In this document: one piece after another, positions 11,211-23,400 of the stretch
Numbering within the stretch: the stretch's first letter is position 1
How the letters are laid out: each line of letters opens with the position of its first letter
Assembly (NCBI RefSeq): GCF_029227915.1
Contig: NC_079875.1
Location: forward strand, 20,517,001 to 20,581,000
Reading direction: 5' to 3'
DNA length: 64,000 bases
Origin: Hydractinia symbiolongicarpus
Taxonomy: Eukaryota; Cnidaria; Hydrozoa; Anthoathecata; Hydractiniidae
Program-made: the position numbers and the translations under genes
Notes under the pieces: model-generated
What the model was told of the DNA's origin: nothing
Database searches by the model: none
What the model saw: the letters and a program-made list of their open reading frames with translations, nothing else

Positions 11211-12429
11211 ACGTAGTTAAGAGTGTTCTAAGGCCACGGGGCTAAGGAGAACCACTTGGAACGTTGTAGTGCATTGAGACTGGAAGGAATATTCCAATGG
11301 TAACCTTCGCAGGCAGAGGGAACCATGTGATTTACGTGTGAGGCCTTCATTACACTGCAAAAGGCCATATTACAGACTTTATAGGACGATACACGTAGTT
11401 AAGAGTGTTCTAAGGCCACGGCGCTAAGGAGAACTACTTGGAACGTTGTAGTGCAATGGGACTGGAAGGAATAGTCCAATGGTCACCTGGGTAGGCAGAT
11501 GAAACCACGTGATTTACATGTGAGGCCCTTATTAGACTGCAAAAGGTCATATTATTCCTTTTATAGGGCTGTGCACGTAGTTAAGAGTGTTCTAAAGCGA
11601 CGGCCATAATGAAAACGACTTGGAACGTTGTAGCGCAATGAGACTGGAACGACTAGTCCAATGCTAACCGGCACAGGCAGCTATAACCGCGTGATTAAAG
11701 TGTGCGGCCTTTATTAGACTGCAAAAGGCCATATTACGGTCGTTATAGGGCTGTGCACGTAATTAAGAGACTTCTAAGGCCACGGCGCTAAGGAAAACCA
11801 CTTGGAACGTTGTTATGCATTGAGACTGGAAGGAATAGTCCAATGGTAACCTGGGCAGGCAGATGGAACCACGTGATTTACGTGTGAGGCCTTTATTAGA
11901 CTGGAAAAGGGCATATTATAGCCTTTGTAGGACGATGCACGTAGTTAAGAGTGTTCTAAAGCGACGGCGCTAAGGAAAACGACTTGGAACGTTGAATCGC
12001 ATTGAGACTGGAACAACGACTAGTCCAATGGTAACCTGCAAAAGCAGCTAATACCGCGTGATTAAAGTGTGCGGCCTTTATTAGACTGCAAAAGGCCATA
12101 TTAAGGTCTTTATAGGACTGTGCATGTAGTTAAGAGTGTTCTAAGGCCACGGGGCTAAGGAGAACTACTTGGAACGTTGTAGTGCATTGAGACTGGAAGG
12201 AATATTTCAATGGTAACCTGCGCAGGCAGAGGGAACCACGTGATTTACGTGTGAGGCATTCATTACACTGCAAAAGGCCATATTACAGCCTTTATAGGAC
12301 GATACACGTAGTTAAGAGTGTTCTAAGGCCACGGCGCTAAGGAGAACTACTTGGAACGTTGTAGTGCAATGGGACTGGAAGGAATAGTCCAATGGTCACC
12401 TGGGTAGGCAGATAGAACCACGTGATTTA

Positions 12430-12660
12430 CGTGTGAGGCATTTAGACTGGAAAAGGGCATATTATAGCCTTGGTAGGACGATGCACGTATTTAAGAGTGT
12501 TCCAAAGCAACGGCGCTAAGGAAAACCACTTGGAACGTTGAAGTGCATTGAGACTGGAAGAAACAGTCCAATGGTAACCTGCGCAGGCAGCTGAAACCAA
12601 TTGATTTACGTGTGCGCCTTTATTGGACTGCAAAAGGCCATATTACAGCCTTTATAGGAC
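12430..12660 (+). repeat. Shortened-arm monomer subtype (GAGGCATTTAGACTGG)
   Basis: In this subtype GAGGCCTTTATTAGACTGG has become GAGGCATTTAGACTGG, three bases shorter, which destroys the left arm of the GGCCTTT...AAAGGCC dyad. The downstream bases AGCCTTGGTAGG and GTATTTAAGAGTGTTCC are also diagnostic. The same haplotype recurs near 17146, 26711, 50291, 55741 and 57193. Confidence 0.7.
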
Positions 12661-14040
12661 TGTGCACGTAGTTAAGAGTGTTCTAAGGCGACGGCACTAA
12701 TGAAAACGACTTGGGACGTTGTAGCGCATTGAGACTGAAACGACTAGTCCAATGGTAATCGGCGCAGGCAGCTGAAACTGCGTGATTAAAGTTTGCGGCC
12801 TTTATTAGACTGCAAAAGGCCATATTGCTGTCGTTATAGGGCTGTGCACGTAATTAAGATTGTTCTAAAGCCACGGCGTTAAGGAGAACCACTTGGAACG
12901 TTGTAGTGCATCAAGACTGGAAGGTATAGTCCAAAAGTAAGCTGCGCAGGCAGAGGGAACCACGTAATTTACGTGTGAGGCCTTCATTACACTGCAAAAG
13001 GCCATATTACAGCCTTTATAGGACGATACACGTAATTAAGAGAGTTTTAAAGCCACGGCGCTAAGGAGAACCACTTGGAACGCTGTAGGGCATTGAGACT
13101 GGAAGGAATAGTCCAATGGTAAGCTGCGCAGGCAGATGAAACCACTTGATTTACGTGTGAGGCCTTTATTAGACTGCAAAAGGCCATATTACAGCCTTTA
13201 TAGGACTGTGCACGCAGTTAAGAGTGTTCTAAGGCGACGGTATCAATGAAAACGACATGGGATGTTGTAGTGCATTGAGACTGGAACGACTAGTCCTATG
13301 GTAACCGGCGAAAGCAGCTAAAACCGCGTGATTAAAGTGTGCGGCCTTTATTAGACTGCAAAAGGCCATATTAAGGTCTTTATAGGACTGTGCACGTAGT
13401 TAAGAGTGTTCTAAGGCCACGGGGCTAAGGAGAACGACTTGGGACGTTGTGGCACATTGAGAATGGAAGGACTAGTCCAATTGAAACCTGCGCAGACAGG
13501 TGTAACCACGTGATTTACGTGTGAGGCCTTTATTAGACTGCAAAAGGCCATATTACAGCCTTTATAGGACTGTGCACGTAGTTAAGAGTGTTCTAAGGCG
13601 ACGTGCATTGAGACTGGAACGACTAGTCCAATGGTAACCGGCACAGGCAGCTAAAACCGCGTGATTAAAGTGTGCGGCCTTTATGAGCCTGCAAAAGGCC
13701 ATATTACGGTCTTTATAGGACTGTGCACGAAATTAAGAGTGTTCTAAGGCCACGGGGCTAAGGAGAACGACTTGGGACGTTGTGGCACATTGAGAATGGA
13801 AGGACTAGTCCAATTGAAACCTGCGCAGACAGGTGTAACCACGTGATTTACGTGTGAGGCCTTTATTAGACTGCAAAAGGCCATATTACAGCTGTTATAG
13901 GACTGTGCACGTAGTTAAGAGTGTTCTAAGGCGACGGAGCTATTGAAAACGACTTGGGATGTTGTAGCGCATTGAGACTGGAACGACTAGTCCAATGGTA
14001 ACCGGCACAGGCAGCTAAAACCGCGTGATTAAAGTGTGCG
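12660..14040 (+). repeat. Segment matching 26936-28330
   Basis: This region matches 26.94-28.33 kb at an offset of 14276 bp up to about 13600, and 14307 bp just after it. The 31-bp step is the internal deletion at about 13603. Shared markers are GTAATCGGCGCAGG, the AAGACTGGAAGGTATAG monomer and the GCTGTAGGGCATTG monomer. Further relatives lie at 50.5-51.8 kb. Confidence 0.65.
13467..13617 (+). repeat. Truncated 151-bp monomer
   Basis: This monomer runs GGCGACG straight into TGCATTGAG at about 13603. It lacks the roughly 31 bases (the TATTAATGAAAACGAC block) present in the equivalent monomer near 27876. The two neighbours are full length, so this is a private out-of-register deletion and breaks the 182-bp phase. 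Confidence 0.8.
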
Positions 14041-14050
14041 GCCTTTATTA

Positions 14051-15040
14051 GACTGAAAAAGGGCATATTATAGCCTTTGTAGGACGATGCACGTAGTTAA
14101 GAGTGTTCTAAAGCGACGGCGCTAAGGAAAACGACTTGGAACGTTGAATCGCATTGAGACTGGAACAACGACTAGTCCAATGGTAACCTGCAAAAGCAGC
14201 TAATGCCGCGTGATTAAAGTGTGCGGCCTTTATTAGACTGCAAAAGGCCATATTAAGGTCTTTATAGGACTGTGCACGTAGTTAAGAGTGTTCTAAGGGT
14301 ACGGCGCTAAGGAGAACTACTTGGAACGTTGTATGGCAATGGGACTGGAAGGAATAGTCCAATGGTCACCTGCGTAGGTAGATGGAAGCACGTGATTTAC
14401 ATGTGAGGCCTTTATTAGACTGCAAAAGGTCATATTATACCTTTTATAGGGCTGTGCACGTAGTTAAGAGTGTTCTAAAGCGAGGGCAATAATGAAAACG
14501 ACTTGGAACGTTGTAGCGCATTGAGACTGGAACGACTAGTCCAATTCTAACCGGCACAGGCAGTTAAAACCGCGTGATTAAAGCGTGCGGCCTTTATTAG
14601 ACTGCAAAAAGCCATATTACGGTCGTTATAGGGCTGTGCACGTAATTAAGAGACTTCTAAGGCCACGGCGCTAGGGAAAACCACTTGGAACGTTGTTGTG
14701 CATTGAGACTGAAAGAAACAGTCAAATGGTAAACTGCGCAGGCAGATAGAACCACGTGATTTACGTGTGAGGCTTTTATTAGACTGCAAAAAGGCCGTAT
14801 TAAATCCTTTATAGGACGATGGACGTAGTTAAGAGTGTTCTAAAGCGACGGCGCTAAGGAAAACGACTTGCGACGTTGTAGCGCATTGAGACTGAAACGA
14901 CTAGTCCAATGGTAACCGGCGCAGGCAGCTGAAACTGCGTGATTAAAGTGTGCGGCCTTTATTAGACTGCAAAAGGCCATATTACGGTCGTTATAGGGCT
15001 GTGCACGTGATTAAGAAAGTTCTAAAGCCACGGCGCTAGG
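14051..15040 (+). repeat. 11-mer HOR (2007 bp), first copy
   Basis: This stretch matches 16058-17047 at a constant offset of 2007 bp (eleven monomers). Diagnostic variants shared by both copies are GACTGAAAAAGGGC, TTCTAAGGGTACGG, GTAGGTAGATGGAAGC and GTCAAATGGTAAACTG. Divergence begins where this copy reads GCGCTAGGG and the other GCGCTAAGG. Confidence 0.75.
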
Positions 15041-16057
15041 GAAAACCACTTGGAACGTTGTTGTGCATTGAGACTGGAAGGAATAGTCCAATGGTAACCT
15101 GTGCAGGCAGATGGAACCACGTGATTTACGTGTGCGGCCTTTATTAGATTGGAAAAGGGCATATTATAGCCTTTGTAGGATGATGCACGTAGTTAAGAGT
15201 GTTCTAAAGCGACGGCGCTAAGGAAAACGACTTGGAACGTTGAATCGCATTGAGACTGGAACAACGACTAGTCCAATGGTAACCGGTGCAGGCAGCTGAA
15301 ACCACGTGATTTACGTGTGCGGCCTTTATTAGACTGAAAAAGGCCATATTACAGTCGTTATAGGGCTGAGCACGTAATTAAGAGAGTTCTAAAGCCACAA
15401 AGCTAAGGAAAACCACTTGGAACGTTATAGTGCATTGAGACTGAAAGAAACAGTCCAATGGTAACCTGCGCAGGCAGATAGAACCACGTGATTTGCGTGT
15501 GAGGCTATATTAGACTGCAAAAGGCCATATTACAGCCTTTATAGGACTGTGTACATAGTTAAGAGTGTTCTAAGGCCACGGCGCTAAGGAGTATCACTTG
15601 GAACGTTGTATCGCATTGAGACTGGAACGACTAGTCCAATGGTAACCGCGAAAGCAGCTAATACCGCGTGATTAAAGTATGCGGCTTTTATTAGACTGCA
15701 AAAGGCCATATTAATGTCTTTATAGGACTGTGCACGTAGTTAAGAGTGTTCTAAGGCCACGGCACTAAGGAGAACTACTTGGAACGTTGTATGGCAATGG
15801 GACTGGAAGGAATAGTCCAATGGTCACCTGCGTAGGCAGATGGAACCACGTGATTTACATGTGAGGCCTTTATTAGACTGCAAAAGGTCATATTATACCT
15901 TTTATAGGGCTGTGCACGAAGTTAAGAGTGTTCTAAAGCGAGGGCAATAATGAAAACGACTTGGAACGTTGTAGAGCATTGAGACTGGAACGACTAGTCC
16001 AATGGCAACCGGCGCAGGCAGCTGAAACTGCGTGATTAAAGTGTGCGGCCTTTATTA

Positions 16058-17047
16058 GACTGAAAAAGGGCATATTATAGCCTTTGTAGGACGATGCACG
16101 TAGTTAAGAGTGTTCTAAAGCGACGGCGCTAAGGAAAACGACTTGGAACGTTGAATCGCATTGAGACTGGAACAACGACTAGTCCAATGGTAACCTGCAA
16201 AAGCAGCTAATGCCGCGTGATTAAAGTGTGCGGCCTTTATTAGACTGCAAAAGGCCATATTAAGGTCTTTATAGGACTGTGCACGTAGTTAAGAGTGTTC
16301 TAAGGGTACGGCGCTAAGGAGAACTACTTGGAACGTTGTATGGCAATATGACTGGAAGGAATAGTCCAATGGTCACCTGCGTAGGTAGATGGAAGCACGT
16401 GATTTACATGTGAGGCCTTTATTAGACTGCAAAAGGTCATATTATACCTTTTATAGGGCTGTGCACGTAGTTAAGAGTGTTCTAAAGCGAGGGCAATAAT
16501 GAAAACGACTTGGAACGTTGTAGCGCATTGAGACTGGAACGACTAGTCCAATGCTAACCGGCACAGGCAGTTAAAACCGCGTGATTAAAGCGTGCGGCCT
16601 TTATTAGACTGCAAAAAGCCATATTACGGTCGTTATAGGGCTGTGCACGTAATTAAGAGACTTCTAAGGCCACGGCGCTAGGGAAAACCACTTGGAACGT
16701 TGTTGTGCATTGAGACTGAAAGAAACAGTCAAATGGTAAACTGCGCAGGCAGATAGAACCACGTGATTTACGTGTGAGGCTTTTATTAGACTGCAAAAAG
16801 GCCGTATTAAATCCTTTATAGGACGATGGACGTAGTTAAGAGTGTTCTAAAGCGACGGCGCTAAGGAAAACGACTTGCGACGTTGTAGCGCATTGAGACT
16901 GAAACGACTAGTCCAATGGTAACCGGCGCAGGCAGCTGAAACTGCGTGATTAAAGTGTGCGGCCTTTATTAGACTGCAAAAGGCCATATTACGGTCGTTA
17001 TAGGGCTGTGCACGTGATTAAGAAAGTTCTAAAGCCACGGCGCTAAG
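16058..17047 (+). repeat. 11-mer HOR (2007 bp), second copy
   Basis: This is the partner of 14051-15040. A few base differences are visible, such as GGCAATATGACTGG here versus GGCAATGGGACTGG. The intervening 15.04-16.06 kb is mixed monomers, partly resembling 3.5-3.9 kb (the AGCCACAAAGC and GGAGTATCAC markers). Confidence 0.75.
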
Positions 17048-20000
17048 GAGAACCACTTAAACCGTTGTGGTGCATTGAGACTAAAAGGAAAAGTCCAATG
17101 TTAACCTGTGCAGGCAGATGGAACCGCGTGATTTACGTGTGAGGCATTTAGACTGGAAAAGGGCATATTATAGCCTTGGTAGGACGATGCACGTATTTAA
17201 GAGTGTTCCAAAGCCACGGCGCTAAGGAAAACCACTTGGAACGTTGTAGGGCATTGAGACTGGAAGGAATAGTCCAATGGCAAGCTGCGCAGGCAGATGA
17301 TACCACGTGATTTACGTGTGAGGCCTTTATTAGACTGCAAAAGGCCATATTACAGCCTTTATAGGATGATGCACGTAGTTAAGAGTGTTCTATGGCCACA
17401 GCGCTAAGGAGAACTACTTGAAACGTTGTTGTGCATTGAGACTGGAAGGAATAGTCCAATGGTAACCTGCGCAGGCAGATGGAACCACGTGATTTACGTG
17501 TGAGGCCTTTATTACACTGCAAAAGGCCATATTAGGGTCTTTAAAGGACAGTGCACGTAGTTAAGATTGTTCTAAGGCCACGGCGTTAAGGAGAACCACT
17601 TGGAACGTTGTAGTGCATCAAGACTGGAAGGAATAGTCCAATGGTAAGCTGCGCAGGCAGATGAAACCACGTGATTTACGTGTGAGGCCTTTATTAGACT
17701 GCAAAAGGCCATATTACAGCCTTTATAGGATGATGCACGTAGTTAAGAGTGTTCTATGGCCACAGCGCTAAGGAGAACTACTTGAAATGTTGTTGTGCAT
17801 TGAGACTGGAAGGAATAGTCCAATGCTAAGCTGCGCAGGCAGATGGAACCACGTGATTTATGTGTGAGGCCTTTATTAGACTGCAAAAGGTCATATAACA
17901 GCATTTATAGGACTGTGCACGTAGTTAAGAGTGTTCTAAGGCGACGGAGCTATTGAAAACGATTTGGGACGTTTTATCGCATTGAGACTGGAATGACTAG
18001 TCCAATGGTAACCGGCGAAAGCAGCTAAAACCGCGTGATTAAAATGTGCGGCCTTTATTAGACTGCAAAATGCCATATTAAGGTTTTTATAGTACTGTGC
18101 ACGTAGTTAAGAGTGTTCTAAGGCCACGGGGCTAAGGAGAACGACTTGGGACGTTGTGGCACATTGAGAATGGAAGGACTAGTCCAATTGAAACCTGCGC
18201 AGACAGGTGTAACCACGTGATTTACGTGTGAGGCCTTTATTAGACTGCAAAAGGCCATATTACAGCCTTTATAGGACTGTGCACGTAGTTAAGAGTGTTC
18301 TAAGGCGACGGTATTAATGAAAACGACTTGGGATGTAGTAGCGCATTGAGACTGGAACGACTAGTCCAATGGTAATCGGCGCAGGCAGCTGAAACTGCGT
18401 GATTAAAGTTTGCGGCCTTTATTAGACTGCAAAAGGTCATATTGCGGTCGTTATAGGGCTGTGCACGTAATTAAGAGAGTTCTAAAGCCACGGCGCTAAG
18501 GAGAACCACTTGGAACGCTGTAGGGCATTGAGACTGAAAGGAATAGTCCAATGGTAAGCTGCGCAGGCAGATGAAACCACGTGATTTACGTGTGAGGCCT
18601 TTATTAGAATGCAAAAGGCCATATTACAGCCTTTATAGGATGATGCACGTAGTTAAGAGTGTTCTATGGCCACGGCGCTAAGGAAAACTACTTGGAACGT
18701 TGTTGTGCATTGAGACTGGAAGGAATAGTCCAATGGTAACCTGCGCAGGCAGATGGAACCACGTGATTTACGTGTGAGGCCTTTATTAGACTGCAAAAGG
18801 TCATATAACAGCATTTATAGGACTGTGCACGAAGTTAAGAGTGTTCTAAGGCGACGGAGCTATTGAAAACGACTTGGGACGTTGAATTGCATTGAGACTG
18901 GAACGACTAGTCCAATGGTAACCTGCCAAAGCAGCTAAAACCGCGTGATTAAAGTGTGCGGCCTTTGTTAGACTGCAAAAGGCCATATTAGGGTCTTTAA
19001 AGGACTGTGCACGTAGTTAAGATTGTTCTAAGGCCACGGCGTTAAGGAGAACCACTTGGAACGTTGTAGTGCATCAAGACTGGAAGGTATAGTCCAATGG
19101 TAAGCTGCGCAGACAGAGGGAACCACGTGATTTACGTGTGAGGCCTTCATTACACTGCAAAAGGCCATATTACAGCCTTTATAGGACGATACACGTAATT
19201 AAGAGAGTTTTAAAGCCACGGCGCTAAGGAGAACCACTTGGAACGCTGTAGGGCATTGAGACTGGAAGGAATAGTCCAATGGTAAGCTGCGCAGGCAGAT
19301 GAAACCACTTGATTTACGTGTGAGGCCTTTATTAGACTGCAAAAGGCTATATTACAGCCTTTATAGGATGATGCACGTAGTTAAGAGTGTTCTATGGCCA
19401 CGGCGCTAAGGAGAACTACTTGGAACGTTGTTGTGCATTGAGACTGGAAGGAATAGTCCAATGGTAACCTGCGCAGGCAGATGGAACCACGTGATTTACT
19501 TGTGAGGCCTTTATTAGACTGCAAAAGGCCATATTACAGCCTTTATAGGACTGTGCACGTAGTTAAGAGTGTTCTAAGGCGACGGTATCAATGAAAACGA
19601 CATGGGATGTTGTAGTGCATTGAGACTGGAACGACTAGTCCTATGGTAAACGGCGAAAGCAGCTAAAACCGCGTGATTAAAGTGTGCGGCCTTTATTAGA
19701 CTGCAAAAGGCCATATTAAGGTTTTTATAGAACTGTGCACGTAGTTAAGAGTGTTCTAAGGCCACGGGGCTAAGGAAAACGACTTGGGACGTTGTGGCAC
19801 ATTGAGAATGGAAGGACTAGTCCAATTGAAACCTGCGCAGACAGGTGTAACCACGTGATTTACGTGTGAGGCCTTTATTAGACTGCAAAAGGCCATAATA
19901 CAGCTTTTATAGGACTGTGCACGTAGTTAAGAGTGTTCTAAGGCGACGGAGCTATTGAAAACGACTTGGGACGTTTTATCGCATTGAGACTGGAACGACT

Positions 20001-20400
20001 AGTCCAATGGTAACCGGCGAAAGCAGCTAAAACCGCGTGATTAAAGTGTGCGGCCTTTATTAGACTACAAAAGGCCATATTACGGTCTTTATAGGACTGT
20101 GCACGTAGTTAAGAGTGTTCTAAGGCCACGGGGCTAAAGAGAACGACTTTGGACGTTGTGGCACATTGAGAATGGAAGGACTAGTCCAATTGAAACCTGC
20201 GCAGACAGGTGTAACCACGTGATTTACGTGTGAGGCCTTTATTAGACTGCAAAAGGGCATATTACAGTCTTTATAGGACTGTGCACGTAGTTAAGAGTGT
20301 TCTAAGGCAACGGTATTAATGAAAACGACTTGGGATGTTGTAGCGCATTGAGACTGGAACGACTAGTCCAATGGTAACCGGCACAGGCAGCTAAAACCGC
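17048..20400 (+). repeat. Mixed-order satellite stretch
   Basis: About 18 monomers are present with no long HOR that I can establish. Variants such as TTCTATGGCCAC and GGATGATGCACG are concentrated here, in three closely similar monomers near 17.37, 17.73 and 18.64 kb. The last part (19680-20585) matches 3870-4775 at an offset of 15810 bp. No unique sequence or gene is present. Confidence 0.6.
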
Positions 20401-23400
20401 GTGATTAAAGTGTGCGGCCTTTATGAGCCTGCAAAAGGCCATATTACGGTCTTTATAGGACGATGCACGTAGTTAAGAGTGTTCTAAAGCGACGGCGCTA
20501 AGGAAAACGACTTGGGACGTTGTGGTGCAATGAGACTGGAAGGAATAGTCCAATGGTAACCTGCGCAGGCAGATTGAACCACGTGATTTACGTGTTAGGC
20601 CTTTATTACACTGCATAAGGCCATATTACAGCCTTTATAGGACGATGCACGTAGTTAAGAGTGTTCTAAGGCGACGGAGCTAATGAAAACGACTTAGGAA
20701 GTTTTATCGCATTGAAACTGGAACGACTAGTCCAATGGTAACCGGCGATAGCAGCTAAAACGGCGTGATTAATGTGTGCGGCCTTTATTAGACTGTAAAA
20801 GGCCATATTAAGGTCTTTATAGGACTGTGCACGAAATTAAGAGTGTTCTAAGGCCACGGGGCTGAGGAGAACGACTTGGGACGTTGTGGCACATTGAGAA
20901 TGGAAGGACTAGTCCAATTGAAACCTGCGCAGACAGGTGTAACCACGTGATTTACTTGTGAGGCCTTTATTAGACTGCAAAAGGCCATATTACGGTCGCT
21001 ATAGGGTGTGCACGTAATTAAGAGAGCTCTAAAGCCACGGCGCTAAATAGAACCACTTTGAACGTAGTAGGGCATTGAGACTGGAAGGAATAGTCCAATG
21101 GTAAGCTGCGCAGGCAGATGAAACCACGTGCTTTACGTGTGAGGCCTTTATTAGACTGCAAAAGGCCATATTACGGTCTTTATAGGACTCTGCCCGTAGT
21201 TAAGAGTGTTCTAAGGCCACGGCGCTAAGGAGAACCACTTAGAACGTTGTGGTGCAATGAGACTGGAACGACTAGTCCAATGGTAACCGGCGAAAGCAGC
21301 TGAAACCACGTGATTTACGTGTGAGACTATATTGGACTGCAAAAGGCCATATTACGGTCTTTATAGGACTGTGCACGTACGTAAGAGGGTTCTAAGGTCA
21401 CGGCGCTAAGGAGAACTACTTGGAACGTTGTAGTGCAATGGGACTGGAAGGAATAGCCCAATGGTCACCTGGGTAGGCAGATGGAACCACGTGATTTACA
21501 TGTGAGGCCTTTATTAGACTGCAAAAGGTCATATTATACCTTTTATAGGGCTGTGCACGTAGTTAAGAGTGTTCTAAAGCGACGGCAATAATGAAAACGA
21601 CTTGAAACGTTGTAGCGCATTGAGACTGGAAGGACTAGTCCAATGGTAACCGGCACAGGCAGCTAAAACCGCGTGATTAAAGTGTGCGGCCTTTATTAGA
21701 CTGCAAAAGGCCATATTACGGTCGTTATAGGGCTGTGCACATAATTAAGAGACTTCTAAGGCAACGGCGCTAAGGAAAACCACTTGGAACGTTGTTGTGC
21801 ATTGAGACTGGAAGGAATAGTCCAATGGTAACCTGCAAAAGCAGCTAATACCGCGTGATTAAAGTGTGCGGCCTTTATTAGACTGCAAAAGGCCATATTA
21901 AGGTCTTTATAGGACTGTGCACGTAGTTAAGAGTGTTCTAAGGCCACGGGGCTAAGGAGAACCACTTGGAACGTTGTAGTGCACTGAGACTGGAAGCACT
22001 AGTCCAATTGAAACCTGCGCAGACAGGTGTAACCACGTGATTTACGTGTGAGACCTTTATTAGACTGCAAAAGGCCATATTACAGCCTTTATAGGACTGT
22101 GCATGTAGTTAAGAAAGTTCTGAGGCCACGAAGCTAAGGAGAACCACTTGGGACGTTTTAGTGCATTGGGACTGGAACGACTAGTCCAATGGTAACCGGT
22201 GCAGGCAGCTGAAACCACGTGATTTACGTGTGCGGCCTTTATTAGACTGAAAAAGGCCATATTACAGTCGTTATAGGGCTGTGCACGTAATTAGGAGAGT
22301 TCTAAAGCCACAAAGCTAAGGAAAACCACTTGGAACGTTGTAGTGCATTGAGACTGAAAGAAACAGTCCAATGGTAACCTGCGCAGGCAGATAGAACCAC
22401 GTGATTTGCGTGTGAGGCTATATTAGACTGCAAAAGGCCATATTACAGCCTTTATAGGACTGTGTACATAGTTAAGAGTGTTCTAAGGCCACGGCGCTAA
22501 GGAGTATCACTTGGAACGTTGTATCGCATTGAGACTGGAACGACTAGTCCAATGGTAACCGGCGAAAGCAGCTAAAACCGCGTGATTAAAGTGTGCGGCC
22601 TTTATTAGACTGCAAAAGGCCATATTAAGGTCTTTATAGGACTGTGCACGTAGTTAAGAGTGTTCTAAGGCCACGGGGCTAAGGAGAACCACTTGGAACG
22701 TTGTAGTGCATTGAGACTGGAAGGAATATTCCAATGGTAACCTGCGCAGGCAGAGGGAACCACGTGATTTACGTGTGAGGCCTTCATTAAACTGCAAAAG
22801 GCCATATTACAGCCTTTATAGGACGATACACGTAGTTAACAGTGTTCTAAGGCCACGGCGCTAAAGAGAACTACTTGGAACGTTGTAGTGCAATGGGACT
22901 GGAAGGAATAGTCCAATGGTCACCTGGGTAGGCAGATGAAACCACGTGATTTACATGTGAGGCCTTTATTAGACTGCAAAAGGTCATATTATTCCTTTTA
23001 TAGGGCTGTGCACGTAGTTAAGAGTGTTCTAAAGCGACGGCCATAATGAAAACGACTTGGAACGTTGTAGCGCAATGAGTCTGGAACGACTAGTCCAATG
23101 CTAACCGGCACAGGCAGCTAAAACCGCGTGATTAAAGTGTGCGGCCTTTATTAGACTGCAAAAGGCCATATTACGGTCGTTATAGGGCTGTGCACGTAAT
23201 TAAGAGACTTCTAAGGCCACGGCGCTAAGGAAAACGACTTGGAACGTTGTTGTGCATTGAGACTGGAAGGAATAGTCCAATGGTAACCTGCGCAGACAGA
23301 TGGAACCACGTGATTTACGTGTGAGTCCTTTATTAGACTGGAAAAGGGCATATTATAGCCTTTGTAGGACGATGCACGTAGTTAAGAGTGTTCTAAAGCG

